In this document: piece by piece, positions 42,046 to 52,057 of the stretch
Numbering within the stretch: the first letter of the stretch is position 1
How the letters are laid out: each line of letters begins with the position of its first letter
Origin: Natronorubrum daqingense
GTDB lineage: Archaea; Halobacteriota; Halobacteria; Halobacteriales; Natrialbaceae
NCBI RefSeq assembly: GCF_001971705.1
Contig: NZ_CP019328.1
Span: forward strand, 124,001 to 188,000
Length of the DNA stretch: 64,000 bases
Direction: 5' to 3'
Translations under genes and position numbers: made by a program
The notes under the pieces: generated by a model
Seen by the model: the letters and a program-made list of their open reading frames with translations, nothing else
Told to the model about the DNA's origin: nothing
Databases searched by the model: none

Positions 42046-45000
42046 TCACTCACCGATGACCTGCTCGAGGGCCGCGACTTCCTCGTCCGTAAGGCCGTAC
42101 AGGTCGTACAAACTCTCTTCAATAACTTGATCGACTCGCTCGATTTGGAACTCGAGCGTTTCGGCGGCCGACTTCGTCTGCCGGAACTGCTCGAGGCCGG
42201 TTTCGACGTCCCCAACAGCGGGGAGAGTGAGCGCGTTCAGTCGGTCGATCAGCGAGTTCGTCTTCGTTGCCGTTTCTCGGACGTTGGCAAATCCGTCGGC
42301 TTCCTCGAGCGCCACTGGGACGAACTCTCGGACCAGCACTCGGGTCGCGTCGTCGAGGTCGACGAACGTGATCGCCGGCTCGAGAGCCGTTTCCGCGTAC
42401 CCCCAGCGGTCGGTGTCGAACGCCGCGTCGTCGTCCGGTTTGTATCTCGCGCTCGCGCGAACGGTCAGCGTCGACCCGCCGGCCTCGACGTCGACGGAGC
42501 CGAGTCGAAGCCCGTCTCGAGTCGCCGTCGTTTCGGAGAGTATCGAATCGGCGACGCCGGCTGGCGGCTGGTACTCGGGGAGTTCCTCGAGCGCGTTTCC
42601 GTCGTCGTACCGACCGAGGTAGTCGCGCAGGCGCAGGTTCAGTTCGTCCAATCGCGCCGTGTACTGCTGGCGACGGTCGACCGCGCTACAGACGGTTTCG
42701 TACAGCTCTCGCGGCCGTGTTCGTTCGATTGTCAGCGTCTCTATTTCGCCCGTCGCGTACGCCTCGAGATCGGTGAGACGGTCGGCCGAAAGCGAGTCGA
42801 TGGCCCCGTCGAACTCGAGTGAGGGCACGGGGAACGGATCGAGGTAGGCCGTCTTCATCCGGACGTACCCGCCACGAAGGTCGGTGCCGGTGTGGGTCAA
42901 GAACGCGCTCAACAGATCCGAGTTGAGCAACGCGGTGAGAAACCGCTTGTCGTACGCCTCGGATTGAATGCCATAGACCGTGTCCAGAATCGCGCGGCCG
43001 TCCGCGTCGACCGCCGCCGTCCCCTCGTCGACCACGTCGGGGACGACGACTTTGGCCTCCCGGGCCCGGCGCATATTCTGTGGCCGGCCGAACTGATACC
43101 ACTCCGGCGTGTCGCGGTACCGGCCGCTCTCCCTGTCCTCGAGCGTCTCTCGCACCTCGGTCAGGTACGACCAGGTCTTCGGGAACTCCGTCTCGAGCGT
43201 CTCCTTCGAGTAGAGTTCGACGCCCGCGTCGGTCGTCTCGTACGGGAAAAGCAGTACGCGGTCCCGATCGAAGGTGTACCGATCGATGTCCGACCCCTTG
43301 AGCGCCGGTTCGAGCAGTTCGTCCTCGAGTTCGACGACCCGCTCGAGTTCGCTCGAGTAGTAGCCCCCCTCGGTTCGCTCGAGCAGATACACTGGGTCCG
43401 CGTTCGTGCCGATTCCCTTGAAGACGCTCGCGATATCGCCGAGCGTCGGGTTCTCGGATAGTCGGTCGAAGAGTTCGCCGAGGGGCCCGATATCGAACGA
43501 CCACGGGGATTCGCCGAGCGTTTCGCGGTCGACCGTGCCGTTGCGCCACTCGCTGTCGTCGTCAGGGAGCGGCGTCTCCCCCTCGGACGCTGGCTCCACT
43601 AACTGCCAGATGTCGACGTCTTGGGTTTCGTCCCCGTTCGCTAAGAGCACGCAGGAGTAGGTCGTGATGCCGTCGAACAACTGGTGGGGGCCGAAGTCGA
43701 CGAGTCGCTCGAGGTCGCCCCGTTCGCCGAGGTACGATCGGAGGGATTCGCCCGCCTGAGACGTGAGCCACTTGTTCGGGACGATGTACCCGAACTCGCC
43801 GTCGTCGGCGAGCAACTCGAGTCCGTGTTCGATAAAGCAGAGGTAGCTGTCGAACTCCCCGCTCGAGGCGGCCTCGTACTGCGTCCCGTAGTAGTTCCAG
43901 AGGTCGGCGTCGGCCCGCTTGAGGGTGATGCTCCTGACCCACGGCGGATTACCGATGACGGCGTCGAAGCCGCCGGACTCGCGTTCGGCTCCCGAGTCCG
44001 TGTAGAACACCTCCGGGTACTCGAGTCGCCAGTGGAAGTACCGGTCGCGAGCGGCCCACTCCCGTGCCGTCCGGAACCACTCCGTTTGCTCCAGGTCGGC
44101 CCACCGGGAGTCGTCCTCGAGCGACCAGGCCATCCGCTCGTACGCCCCGTCCGGGACCGACAGGCCGACGTCAGCCGCTGTCTGGACGTGCGCCATCGCT
44201 TCGAGTCGCCGGCGAAGTTTGTTCCGCTCGAACTCGTCGTACTTGGCTTCCATCTGCTTGACGTCGGCGAGGTCGCGGTTCTCGATGGCGATGAAGTCCT
44301 GATAGATGTGAAGTAACTGTTCGATCGTCCCCTTTCGTGCGATGCCGAAGTCGGCTAACGTGGCGTTTTGACCGCCACTTGCGCCCGCGGACTCCAGTCC
44401 CTCGATCGACTCGATGTCGCTTCCGACCAGCGAGTTCCCCGCCTTCAGGTGGTGGTCGAGAAACGCAAGCGGCTGCTCCGCGGCGAGCGTTCGGAGCCAC
44501 AGCGACACCTTCGCCAACTCGACGGCGAGCGGGTTGAGATCGACGCCGTAGATACACCGCTGGGCGACCTGCCGGCGCGCCCAGTTGATGTCGTGGTCGT
44601 CGTCGACCGACTCGAGGCCGTCCTGGGCCGCCTGGCGCTCCTGGGCGTCGACGATCTCTCGCGCGAGGTAGTCGACGGCGTTCGTCAGGAAGTGCCCGCT
44701 GCCCATCGCGGGGTCGAGGACGTTCAGTTCGAACACTTGCTCGGCGAACTCGTCGGCAAAGCCTCGATCTGTCCCGTGTGCGCTCTGGCCGACGAGGTCT
44801 TGGCGAATCTCCGCGACGAGGGGCTCGAGCGTCTCCTCGACGATGTACTCGACGACCGGTTCGGGGGTGTAGTACGACCCCGTCGCTTTGCGCTTGCCGC
44901 TGTCGGTCGAGAGGTAGACGTCGCCGTCCGCAACCGCGATATCGTCGCCCGCTTCGCCCTCCTCGACGACGACGTATTCGCCGTCCTCGAGGGCCATCGG

Positions 45001-46344
45001 CTCGTCGGCGATCGAAAGCTGGTACTCGAGTAACCCCTCGTAGATGCTGCCGAGATGGCGGACGTCGAGCGAGGAGTAGTCGACGAAGGTCTTGCCGTCG
45101 CCCTCGATCGCCTCGCTTCGCGTGAGCAGGTCGATGACGGTCGCGAGATGCTCGTCGCCGATGGAGTGCGTCGCGAGGAATCGGGCTTCCGGACTATCGG
45201 TCTCGTCCGGATCGGTGCGAAACAGGCCACCGTTGTACGCCGGCACGGAGAGTTTCTCAGGGGGAATTCCCAGGGATTCGCTCCCCTGATCGATGAGCGC
45301 GAACAGGTCGGCTACCCGCGACTCGAGCGTATTTTGCCAGCCGTGATACGCGTTCGTCGGCCCGTCGAGTTCGTCGGCAACGGTCTGTTTGAGCGAGTGG
45401 AGGCTGTACGATCGCTCGTAGATCTCGTTGGACGTATCGAGCAGGTCGCGGCCGTCGCTCTCCGCGTAGAGGACGAATATCAGGCGGTACAGGTAGATGA
45501 GCGAACTGTCGTGGACGAGCTCGAGGTCCGCCTCGCCGAGGTCGTTTTCGGGATACTCGAGGTAGCCCTCCGCGAGGACCGTGATCGCTTCGTAGATGTT
45601 GGCCTGAAGATCCGCGCCGAGTTCCTGCGCGAAGACGCTCGACTCGGCGTAGACGTCGTCGAGAAACCGTTCGCCGCGGCCGTCCGCGAGGAACGCCTCG
45701 TGACGGAAGAAGAGGTAGAAGTACTTGAAGTCCGAAAGATCGCCGCCTTCGAGGAGCGCCGGGAGGTCGATTTCGTAGTAGGAGTCGAGTCGGTGGCTCG
45801 TCGGCCCGTAGTAGAGTCGCCAGCGTTTCCCGTCGGTGAGGACGGCCCACTCGGCCGGCGTCTCCTGTAAGTAGACGTGGATCTGGTAGCTCGGATTCTC
45901 GAAGTCGCGCCGGTGTTCGCCGCTGCCGCGGGTGTCGAGTGGCCGACCCCAGCGTTTGGCGTCCGCGACCGCGAGCGCGTTCGCGTAGAACTCGCCTCCC
46001 TCCCCACGTCGATCGTACGCATCTCGAGCGGTTTCCGCGGCGTCGAAGAACGCGTAATCGGGTCGTCTCCGGGTCCGATCCGTCGTCGCTTCGACCTCGA
46101 ATGGAATCCCCAGCATTCGAAAGATCGGCCGGATGAACGTCTCCTCGAGTTGCGATTCGTTGCGTTTCGGGGCCGTCTCTTGCTCGCGTTCCCACAGCTC
46201 GGAGACGGCGTCGAAGGCCGCTCGCAACTCGCCGTCGTCGACGTCACGCCACGCGTCGGTTTTGGGGAGTTGCTCGTCGAGGTAGTGATTCGAAAATAGA
46301 TCACGATTCGTTCGGTAGGGACGTGTTGGCTGCATATTACGCAA
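42046..46344 (-). CDS. Type IIG/IIL-like restriction endonuclease-methyltransferase (Eco57I family)
   Basis: A 1432-residue protein. Residues about 1-200 form a PD-(D/E)xK nuclease-like region: RPDYAFF and ALAVADAKRWGRPL, where D-A-K replaces the usual E-x-K. A helical connector spans about 200-480. The Eco57I-type methylase has motif I LDPAMGSGHFL at about 543-553 and the catalytic NPPW at about 798-801 (N6-adenine), followed by a C-terminal target-recognition region (about 1000-1330) and a helical tail. One polypeptide thus could methylate, and possibly cut, one DNA site. No separate specificity or helicase gene adjoins it. It may be a barrier to foreign DNA. Confidence 0.9.
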   Translation of the reverse strand: MRNMQPTRPYRTNRDLFSNHYLDEQLPKTDAWRDVDDGELRAAFDAVSELWEREQETAPKRNESQLEETFIRPIFRMLGIPFEVEATTDRTRRRPDYAFFDAAETARDAYDRRGEGGEFYANALAVADAKRWGRPLDTRGSGEHRRDFENPSYQIHVYLQETPAEWAVLTDGKRWRLYYGPTSHRLDSYYEIDLPALLEGGDLSDFKYFYLFFRHEAFLADGRGERFLDDVYAESSVFAQELGADLQANIYEAITVLAEGYLEYPENDLGEADLELVHDSSLIYLYRLIFVLYAESDGRDLLDTSNEIYERSYSLHSLKQTVADELDGPTNAYHGWQNTLESRVADLFALIDQGSESLGIPPEKLSVPAYNGGLFRTDPDETDSPEARFLATHSIGDEHLATVIDLLTRSEAIEGDGKTFVDYSSLDVRHLGSIYEGLLEYQLSIADEPMALEDGEYVVVEEGEAGDDIAVADGDVYLSTDSGKRKATGSYYTPEPVVEYIVEETLEPLVAEIRQDLVGQSAHGTDRGFADEFAEQVFELNVLDPAMGSGHFLTNAVDYLAREIVDAQERQAAQDGLESVDDDHDINWARRQVAQRCIYGVDLNPLAVELAKVSLWLRTLAAEQPLAFLDHHLKAGNSLVGSDIESIEGLESAGASGGQNATLADFGIARKGTIEQLLHIYQDFIAIENRDLADVKQMEAKYDEFERNKLRRRLEAMAHVQTAADVGLSVPDGAYERMAWSLEDDSRWADLEQTEWFRTAREWAARDRYFHWRLEYPEVFYTDSGAERESGGFDAVIGNPPWVRSITLKRADADLWNYYGTQYEAASSGEFDSYLCFIEHGLELLADDGEFGYIVPNKWLTSQAGESLRSYLGERGDLERLVDFGPHQLFDGITTYSCVLLANGDETQDVDIWQLVEPASEGETPLPDDDSEWRNGTVDRETLGESPWSFDIGPLGELFDRLSENPTLGDIASVFKGIGTNADPVYLLERTEGGYYSSELERVVELEDELLEPALKGSDIDRYTFDRDRVLLFPYETTDAGVELYSKETLETEFPKTWSYLTEVRETLEDRESGRYRDTPEWYQFGRPQNMRRAREAKVVVPDVVDEGTAAVDADGRAILDTVYGIQSEAYDKRFLTALLNSDLLSAFLTHTGTDLRGGYVRMKTAYLDPFPVPSLEFDGAIDSLSADRLTDLEAYATGEIETLTIERTRPRELYETVCSAVDRRQQYTARLDELNLRLRDYLGRYDDGNALEELPEYQPPAGVADSILSETTATRDGLRLGSVDVEAGGSTLTVRASARYKPDDDAAFDTDRWGYAETALEPAITFVDLDDATRVLVREFVPVALEEADGFANVRETATKTNSLIDRLNALTLPAVGDVETGLEQFRQTKSAAETLEFQIERVDQVIEESLYDLYGLTDEEVAALEQVIGE

Positions 46345-46522
46345 GACGGTGGACTGTCACGGTCAAGCCAACGTACCCACATAGTCTTTCTCGTCTCCAG
46401 ACCGTCACACATCGCAGAATAGCAATGTTGACTCTTACTTTCGTCGCGTCCGACGCGACGACTCGTCTACTCTCCGTTCACGGGGCTCTTTCGTACATTC
46501 CCTGCCCTACGCTCGCTTTCGC

Positions 46523-47986
46523 TCAGATCTCGTTCGACGGGAGCTCTTCGGCCGGACGGCTGGGTCCGGAGGACGGGGGCTCGAGGACGGCCGCCGTCTC
46601 CTCGTAGCTCGGCGCTCGAGCAAGCGTTTCGTAGTTGCTGTACCGGGTGCTCGTGTACTCGTCGTAGGCACCAGCCTCGAACGATCGCCGCAACTCGAGA
46701 CAGTGATCGCGAATCGAGCGCTCGGGTTCGAAGCCGAGTTCGGTCCGAATCTTCTCGAACTCGACGCGGTAACTTCGCTCGTCGGTGTGGTTGTCGTGGT
46801 ACTCGATCGACGCGTCGGGGAAACAGTCGGCCACGATGGTCGCAAGTTCGTCGATGCGGTAATTTTGCTGGTTCGAGCCGACGTTGTACACCGTGTCGGC
46901 CACGGCGTCGAGCGGAGCGTTCAGGCACGTCACGTACGCTCGAGCGGCGTCTTCGACGTGGACGTTCGGGCGGTACTGCTCGCCGCCGAAGACGGGTATC
47001 GTCTCCGTGGTGTGGGCCTTTGCTGGCAGAATGTTTCCGACGAGGTCGAATCGCATCCGCGGCGACTGTCCGTAGACCGTGGCCATTCGGAGGATCGTCG
47101 GCGAAAAGTGCTCGTCGGCGAGGTCGCGGAGCACGCGTTCGGATTGGATCTTCAGGCGCGCGTACAACGAGACGGGGTTCAGCGCTGACTCCTCGGACAA
47201 CCGTCCCGTGGCAGCGCCGGCGCGTCCGTAGACGCTACACGTCGACGCGAAGACGAATCGATCGATGCCGTGGTACTTACACAGCGACGCGAGCAGTTGT
47301 GTCGAGTGGAGGTTGTACTCGAGGGTCTTCTTCGGCGAAATTTCTGAGGCCGGATCGCCGACGATTCCGCCGAGATGTACGACGGCGTCGACGCCGTCGA
47401 TCGCCGAGAGTACCGTCTCGACCGATCGCGCATCGTCTCGAACGACCGAACACTGTTCGGAGTCGACGAGATCGACGATGCCAGCGTCGCCGTACATCAT
47501 CGGATCGAGGATCCGGACGTGGAATCCGTTCGCGAGAAGTTGACGGCACAGAACCGAGCCGAGGTAGCCCGCGCCACCGACGACGAGTACCGTTTCGACC
47601 CCGTTGGATTCGTGTTCGACCGGCTGTGATCGATTCTTCGCCTCGCCAACGGTCGTGACGTCGACCACTCGATCGTCGTCGTCGATGACGGGAGCGACAG
47701 TCGGGGGGGTCTGATACGCACGTTCGTCGGTGTCGTCGGCGTCTCCGTACGGGCGTGTCGTTCCGTCCGACTCGACGACGACCGGAGACGTATCCACGAC
47801 GGTCGACACCCCGGTGTCTGGCGAAACGCCCTCGAACAACTGCCGTCTCAGTCGGGTCGCTGTCGCGGTCCCGACGAGTCGGTGTTCGTCGTCGACGAGT
47901 ACGATACCCCCTGATTCAGATCGTTCGATCCGTCCGATCGCCTCACGGATCGATAGACTCGAATCGGCTGTGACTGGCCATTTCAT
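46523..47986 (-). CDS. CBS domain pair fused to NAD-dependent epimerase/dehydratase
   Basis: A 487-residue protein; ATG at 47986 gives MKWPVTADSSLSIREAIGRI, a normal CBS beginning. Residues about 5-125 carry two CBS motifs (SIREAIGRIERSESGGIVLVDDEHRLVGTATATRLRR and VAPVIDDDDRVVDVTT). The extended SDR follows at about 140-440: VETVLVVGGAGYLGSVLCRQLL (about 140-160), ASTCSVYG (catalytic Ser region), SLYARLKIQSERVL (YxxxK pair), and PNVHVEDAARAYV. It probably acts on an NDP-sugar, and the CBS pair may sense nucleotides. The next gene on this strand is the DegT aminotransferase, giving an amino-sugar pathway. Confidence 0.88.
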   Translation of the reverse strand: MKWPVTADSSLSIREAIGRIERSESGGIVLVDDEHRLVGTATATRLRRQLFEGVSPDTGVSTVVDTSPVVVESDGTTRPYGDADDTDERAYQTPPTVAPVIDDDDRVVDVTTVGEAKNRSQPVEHESNGVETVLVVGGAGYLGSVLCRQLLANGFHVRILDPMMYGDAGIVDLVDSEQCSVVRDDARSVETVLSAIDGVDAVVHLGGIVGDPASEISPKKTLEYNLHSTQLLASLCKYHGIDRFVFASTCSVYGRAGAATGRLSEESALNPVSLYARLKIQSERVLRDLADEHFSPTILRMATVYGQSPRMRFDLVGNILPAKAHTTETIPVFGGEQYRPNVHVEDAARAYVTCLNAPLDAVADTVYNVGSNQQNYRIDELATIVADCFPDASIEYHDNHTDERSYRVEFEKIRTELGFEPERSIRDHCLELRRSFEAGAYDEYTSTRYSNYETLARAPSYEETAAVLEPPSSGPSRPAEELPSNEI

Positions 47987-48209
47987 GATTACAAATCGGC
48001 TCCAACTGCCCCGTATCGTCGACCCGAAGCCGACGACGGGCGGCTTACCCACTCAAACCGGCGGACACCCCTTTGTTATGAATCGATTGGGCGACTCGAG
48101 GAAGGTCACTGACCGAACACGCTCGAGACAGCGGTGAACACGTGGTACACATACTGACGACGGCGAAAATCAATCCGATGACAGTGTCTACTCGGTTCTC
48201 GTACGGCGC

Positions 48210-49340
48210 TTACTCGAGGCCGTCCGTGACACCCTCGACGATGCGATCGATCTCCTGGGGCTTCAGGTTCGGGTGCATCGGAAGCGAGAGTACTCGACTC
48301 GTAATCTCCTCCGTTACCGGGAGTGCTCCCACCTCGGACCCGTATTCCTCGCGGTAGGTTTCGGTGAGGTGGACGCCGGGATCCCAGTACACCTTCGATG
48401 CGATTCCCCGACGGTCTAGGGCGTCGATAACGGATTTCCGGTCGATTTCCGGATCGAGTGTCACCGTGTACAGCTGATAGACGTGCCGACCGTATCCGTC
48501 GGCAGTGTGTGGCTCGACGCCCTCGAGCGCGCGTAGCTGTTCGGAGAGTTGCGTCGCGACGGTGCGCCGATTCGAAATGTGCGTCTCGACTCGCTCGAGT
48601 TGGGAACAGCCGATACTCGCGACGAGATCGGACATTCGGATGTTCGTCCCGAGCGCCGTGTACTCGCCGCTGCTGGCCGAGTCGAAGTAATCCGACGACG
48701 ACCGACCGTGCGACCGAAACTGCTCGAGGCGTCGTGCGACGGCATCGTCGTCGGTAACGACGGCACCGCCTTCACCCGTGGGTAACACCTTGTTCTGACA
48801 GAAGCTAAACGCCCCAGCGTCGCCGATCGTTCCCAGCGTTCGTCCGTGATAGTCGCCACCGAACGCCTCGGCAGCGTCCTCGATCAACGGAACCTCGAGC
48901 CCCGCTGCAATGTCCGCTAACGGATCGACGTCGCAGGCTGCACCGAAGGGATGAATCGGTAAGAGCGCCGCCGTGTCGTCCGTTACCTGCGTCTCGACGT
49001 GCTCGGGATCGAGCCCGTACGTCCGTCGGTCGATATCGGCAAACACCGGCGTCGCCCCGACGAGACGGACCGCGTTCGCCGTCGCGATGAACGTAAACGA
49101 CGGCACGATCACTTCGTCGCCCTCGCCGATTCCGTACGCCTTTAACGCGGCGACCAACGCAGTCGTCCCCGAGTTGACCGTCACCGCGTGCTCGACGCCG
49201 AGGTACTCCTCGAGTCCACGTTCGAACGCGTCGATGTACGGTCCGTTTGCCCAGTACGCACCTCTCGAGATCGAATCGGTCGCATTTGCGATGTCGCTTT
49301 CATCCCACGGGATTTCGAACAACGGAATCTCGTCGCTCAT
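48210..49340 (-). CDS. DegT/DnrJ/EryC1/StrS family aminotransferase
   Basis: A 376-residue PLP enzyme; ATG at 49340 begins MSDEIPLFEIPWDESDI, the normal family start. Marks are VNSGTTALVAALKAYGIGEGDEVIVPSFTFIATANAV (about 50-85), DAAEAFGG, and SFCQNKVLPTGEGGAVV at about 180-196, whose Lys binds PLP. It transaminates keto-sugar nucleotides and works with the CBS-SDR gene downstream (it is the upstream gene on this strand; 223 bp apart). Amino-sugar for surface glycan is the likely product. Confidence 0.95.
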   Translation of the reverse strand: MSDEIPLFEIPWDESDIANATDSISRGAYWANGPYIDAFERGLEEYLGVEHAVTVNSGTTALVAALKAYGIGEGDEVIVPSFTFIATANAVRLVGATPVFADIDRRTYGLDPEHVETQVTDDTAALLPIHPFGAACDVDPLADIAAGLEVPLIEDAAEAFGGDYHGRTLGTIGDAGAFSFCQNKVLPTGEGGAVVTDDDAVARRLEQFRSHGRSSSDYFDSASSGEYTALGTNIRMSDLVASIGCSQLERVETHISNRRTVATQLSEQLRALEGVEPHTADGYGRHVYQLYTVTLDPEIDRKSVIDALDRRGIASKVYWDPGVHLTETYREEYGSEVGALPVTEEITSRVLSLPMHPNLKPQEIDRIVEGVTDGLE

Positions 49341-49560
49341 CGACCGATCGTTCACGAAACTATGGATTAAGTAGCCGTCCACTACCTACAGCGAAATCAC
49401 CTCCTTCTATTCGATTTCTCTACATTTTTTCGGTCGCGCACTCGTCCGATACCCGATCGAACCGATCACATCGTACCCAGAGAATGACACAACAGAGCGA
49501 CAGTCTCATACCGCGGGACGTTCCTCAGACATTTTGTCCCTCGTTACCTAACTGTCGCGT

Positions 49561-49962
49561 ATGTACGACGCGATTTTGCTCCCTACCGACGGGCGGCCAA
49601 ACACCGACCGGGCAATCGAGGAGGCTCTCGAGTTGGCGTCCGTCCACGACGCAACGTTACACGTGCTCTACGTCATCAACTCCGCCGAAATCGCGCCGGG
49701 AGTCGACTTCGAGGATCTCGAGTCGATCGGCACGGACGCCGTCGATCACGTTGCAACCCTCGCCGCGGACAACGGCCTCGACGACGTTCGAACGACGGTC
49801 ACACACGGCCTTCGTGCGCGGTCGATCCTCGAGTACGCATCGGAGCACGAAGTAGACGTCCTCGTCATGGGCCGACACCGCGGCCTCGATCGACTTCGTC
49901 GGCCAAGTCTCACGAAGCAAGTCGCGTCGGATGCATCCGTGCCCGTCCTCGTCGTTGGCTAA
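49561..49962 (+). CDS. Universal stress protein, divergent ATP site
   Basis: A 133-residue UspA-family protein with the normal first strand MYDAILLPTDGRPNTDRAIEEALELA and end VASDASVPVLVVG. The ATP-binding motif is changed: GRHRGLDRLRRPSLTKQV has Gly1 but the third Gly-Ser is Pro-Ser, so nucleotide binding may be weak or lost, in contrast to the Usp at 8078-8500. Single gene. Confidence 0.9.
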   Translation: MYDAILLPTDGRPNTDRAIEEALELASVHDATLHVLYVINSAEIAPGVDFEDLESIGTDAVDHVATLAADNGLDDVRTTVTHGLRARSILEYASEHEVDVLVMGRHRGLDRLRRPSLTKQVASDASVPVLVVG

Positions 49963-50014
49963 GATCAATAATGGCCGTGATAAATAACTGAACGGGAATG
50001 TCATCAAAATATAC

Positions 50015-50044
50015 TTATATCGAATCGAACCATACGATAGTATG
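50015..50044 (+). promoter_or_regulatory. TATA element and CATAC-GATA-GTATG inverted repeat
   Basis: TTATAT at 50015-50020 lies about 25 bp before the ATG at 50042, the spacing of a leaderless haloarchaeal promoter. A perfect 5-bp inverted repeat CATAC-GATA-GTATG at 50031-50044 overlaps the start codon and could be an operator at the transcription start. Confidence 0.45.
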
Positions 50045-52057
50045 GACGATTGTCCCCGCAGGACGCTCCTCGGTGGTATCGGAGCGACAGTCGCGGCGAC
50101 GACCGCTGGCTGTCTCTCGCTGACTGACGATTCAGCCCCGTCAGATGGCGGCTCTGAGGACGATGACGACGTCGACGTGGAGACGTTGTTCGAATACGTT
50201 CCGGACGCCTTCGACAGCGAGATAACACTCACGGCCGCAGACATCGACCGACTCGAGACGGCGGACACGCCGGACGGATACGGCCTCGCGTTCGGCCTCG
50301 GAACCGCCGCGCTACAAGAGTGGGGCGGCAACGCCGACGCCGTCTCGAGTGGCATCGTCGTCGAAGACGCAGACGACTTTTCGGTTCCGCTTACCGTCAT
50401 CTCCCTCGAGGACGGCGACCTCGACGCGCTCGACCTCGAGACGGACGTCTCCCTCGAATCGAAAGATCACGACAGCGGAGTCTCCTACGAGTACGGCACA
50501 CATGACGACAGCGACGACATCGTCGCCGTCGTCGACGATGTTGCCCTCTTTGCCGAGTCGGAGTCGACCATCGACGCTGCGCTCGAGACCGTCGGTGACG
50601 ACGAACCGACGCTACTCGACGAAGAGCCTGCACTGAGCGAGGGTCTCGACTACATCTCCGATGCCGACACGAGAACGGCCATCACGGACGTAGACGACGA
50701 GGTGCCAGAATTCGACCTCGATGGCGACGACATCGACTACGTGGCGTTTGCGACGACCGTCGTCGATGCCGACACGCTCGAGCACACGTACGTGTACGGA
50801 TTAGCGTCCGAATCGCTGGTCACCGACGAAATCGTTTCCGCTTTCGAAGCCGAACTCGCGCAGGAACCGGCACATCTCGGAGACGAGCCGACGATCGAAA
50901 CGGACGACAACGTCGTGACGCTCTCCTGGACGACCGACCTCGAGGCACAACGCCAGGCCGCAGATCACGATAGTCCGAGCGGGCTACAGGTCGAATCGTT
51001 CGACCCCGACGACGAGTACGTCCACGTTCGGTTCACGAGCGGCGATCCGACACCCGTCGACGAACTGACGATCGAACTCGAGGACGAGGAGTACGACGAA
51101 GAAATCTGGGCAGACGGGCAAACCGAGGTCGGCGAGGACGACACGATTCGCTTCGAAATGGACGTCCTCGAGCCGAATCTTTCCGTAACGGTCTCTCACG
51201 AAGGCGACGGCTTTGGATCCTCGTTTGGGACGACAATCTTCAACAACTTCGTCTTCGACTTCCAGTACGACGCGAATGCTGAAGCGATGACGATTCGCTA
51301 CGAAGACGAGTACGCACTCGACGGGGACAAACTCGCCGTCGGCGTGTACGACGGCGAACTCAACTTCGACAGCGAGGACGATCCGGTCACCTCCGAAACC
51401 CCGTGGGAGGGAGCGGCGCTCGAGGAAGGCGACGAGGTCACACTCGAGTCGCTCGAACCCGGCCAGACCGTCGTCGTCGGCTGGGAAGACCCAACGATCG
51501 AGAACTCCCTCGCCCAACGAACGGTCCAGCCACCGGGCGTGCCTCTGATCGAGTACGAGTACGAGACGAACAGGCTCACCGTCGAACTGACGTTCGAAGG
51601 CGACGACTCTGAGCCAGCGGACGACTACGAACTGCGGATCGACGACGAACCCGCATCGACCCAGTGGAGCGACGACGGTGACACGGTCTCCGACGGATCG
51701 ACGCTCACGCTGGACGACGTCGAAACCGGTGCGCAGATCGGTGTTTTCTGGGACGGCGACTTTCATATCGGCGGCAGCTCTGCGGTACCGAGCGTCGACA
51801 TCGTCGCCGAAATCGACGGCGATGCCCTCGTTCTCGAGTACGAAGACGGCCCATCGCTCCCCGTTTCGTCACTCGAGGTCGACGTCTTCGGGGACGGCGA
51901 GACGACCGAAATCGACCTCGAGGAGGAAGTCGACGAGACGTTCGAGGAAGGCGAGCGTGTCACGCTGATGGAAAACGTCGAAACAGAACAGATGACGCCG
52001 TCGGTCTCGCTGCGCTACGACGGCAACGTGATCGGATCGGCGTTCCCGGACGTCTAA
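50042..52057 (+). CDS. Large Tat lipoprotein with four pilin-like beta repeats
   Basis: A 671-residue protein with a twin-arginine lipoprotein signal (PRRTLLGGIGATVAATTAGC; lipobox Cys at residue 24), then an acidic linker of about 20 residues. Residues about 40-290 form one domain without a known family (SEITLTAADIDRLE, DDIVAVVDDVALFAESESTIDAALE). Residues about 310-671 contain four tandem beta units of about 70-90 residues, each of the form (V/L)xxxxx-GD-x4-DELxVxx-D...GDxVTLxxLexxxxVxVxWxG: starts at about 320, 415, 505 and 590. This pattern resembles the C-terminal beta domain of haloarchaeal type IV pilins. It is probably anchored on the cell surface. Function is unknown. Confidence 0.8.
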   Translation: MDDCPRRTLLGGIGATVAATTAGCLSLTDDSAPSDGGSEDDDDVDVETLFEYVPDAFDSEITLTAADIDRLETADTPDGYGLAFGLGTAALQEWGGNADAVSSGIVVEDADDFSVPLTVISLEDGDLDALDLETDVSLESKDHDSGVSYEYGTHDDSDDIVAVVDDVALFAESESTIDAALETVGDDEPTLLDEEPALSEGLDYISDADTRTAITDVDDEVPEFDLDGDDIDYVAFATTVVDADTLEHTYVYGLASESLVTDEIVSAFEAELAQEPAHLGDEPTIETDDNVVTLSWTTDLEAQRQAADHDSPSGLQVESFDPDDEYVHVRFTSGDPTPVDELTIELEDEEYDEEIWADGQTEVGEDDTIRFEMDVLEPNLSVTVSHEGDGFGSSFGTTIFNNFVFDFQYDANAEAMTIRYEDEYALDGDKLAVGVYDGELNFDSEDDPVTSETPWEGAALEEGDEVTLESLEPGQTVVVGWEDPTIENSLAQRTVQPPGVPLIEYEYETNRLTVELTFEGDDSEPADDYELRIDDEPASTQWSDDGDTVSDGSTLTLDDVETGAQIGVFWDGDFHIGGSSAVPSVDIVAEIDGDALVLEYEDGPSLPVSSLEVDVFGDGETTEIDLEEEVDETFEEGERVTLMENVETEQMTPSVSLRYDGNVIGSAFPDV

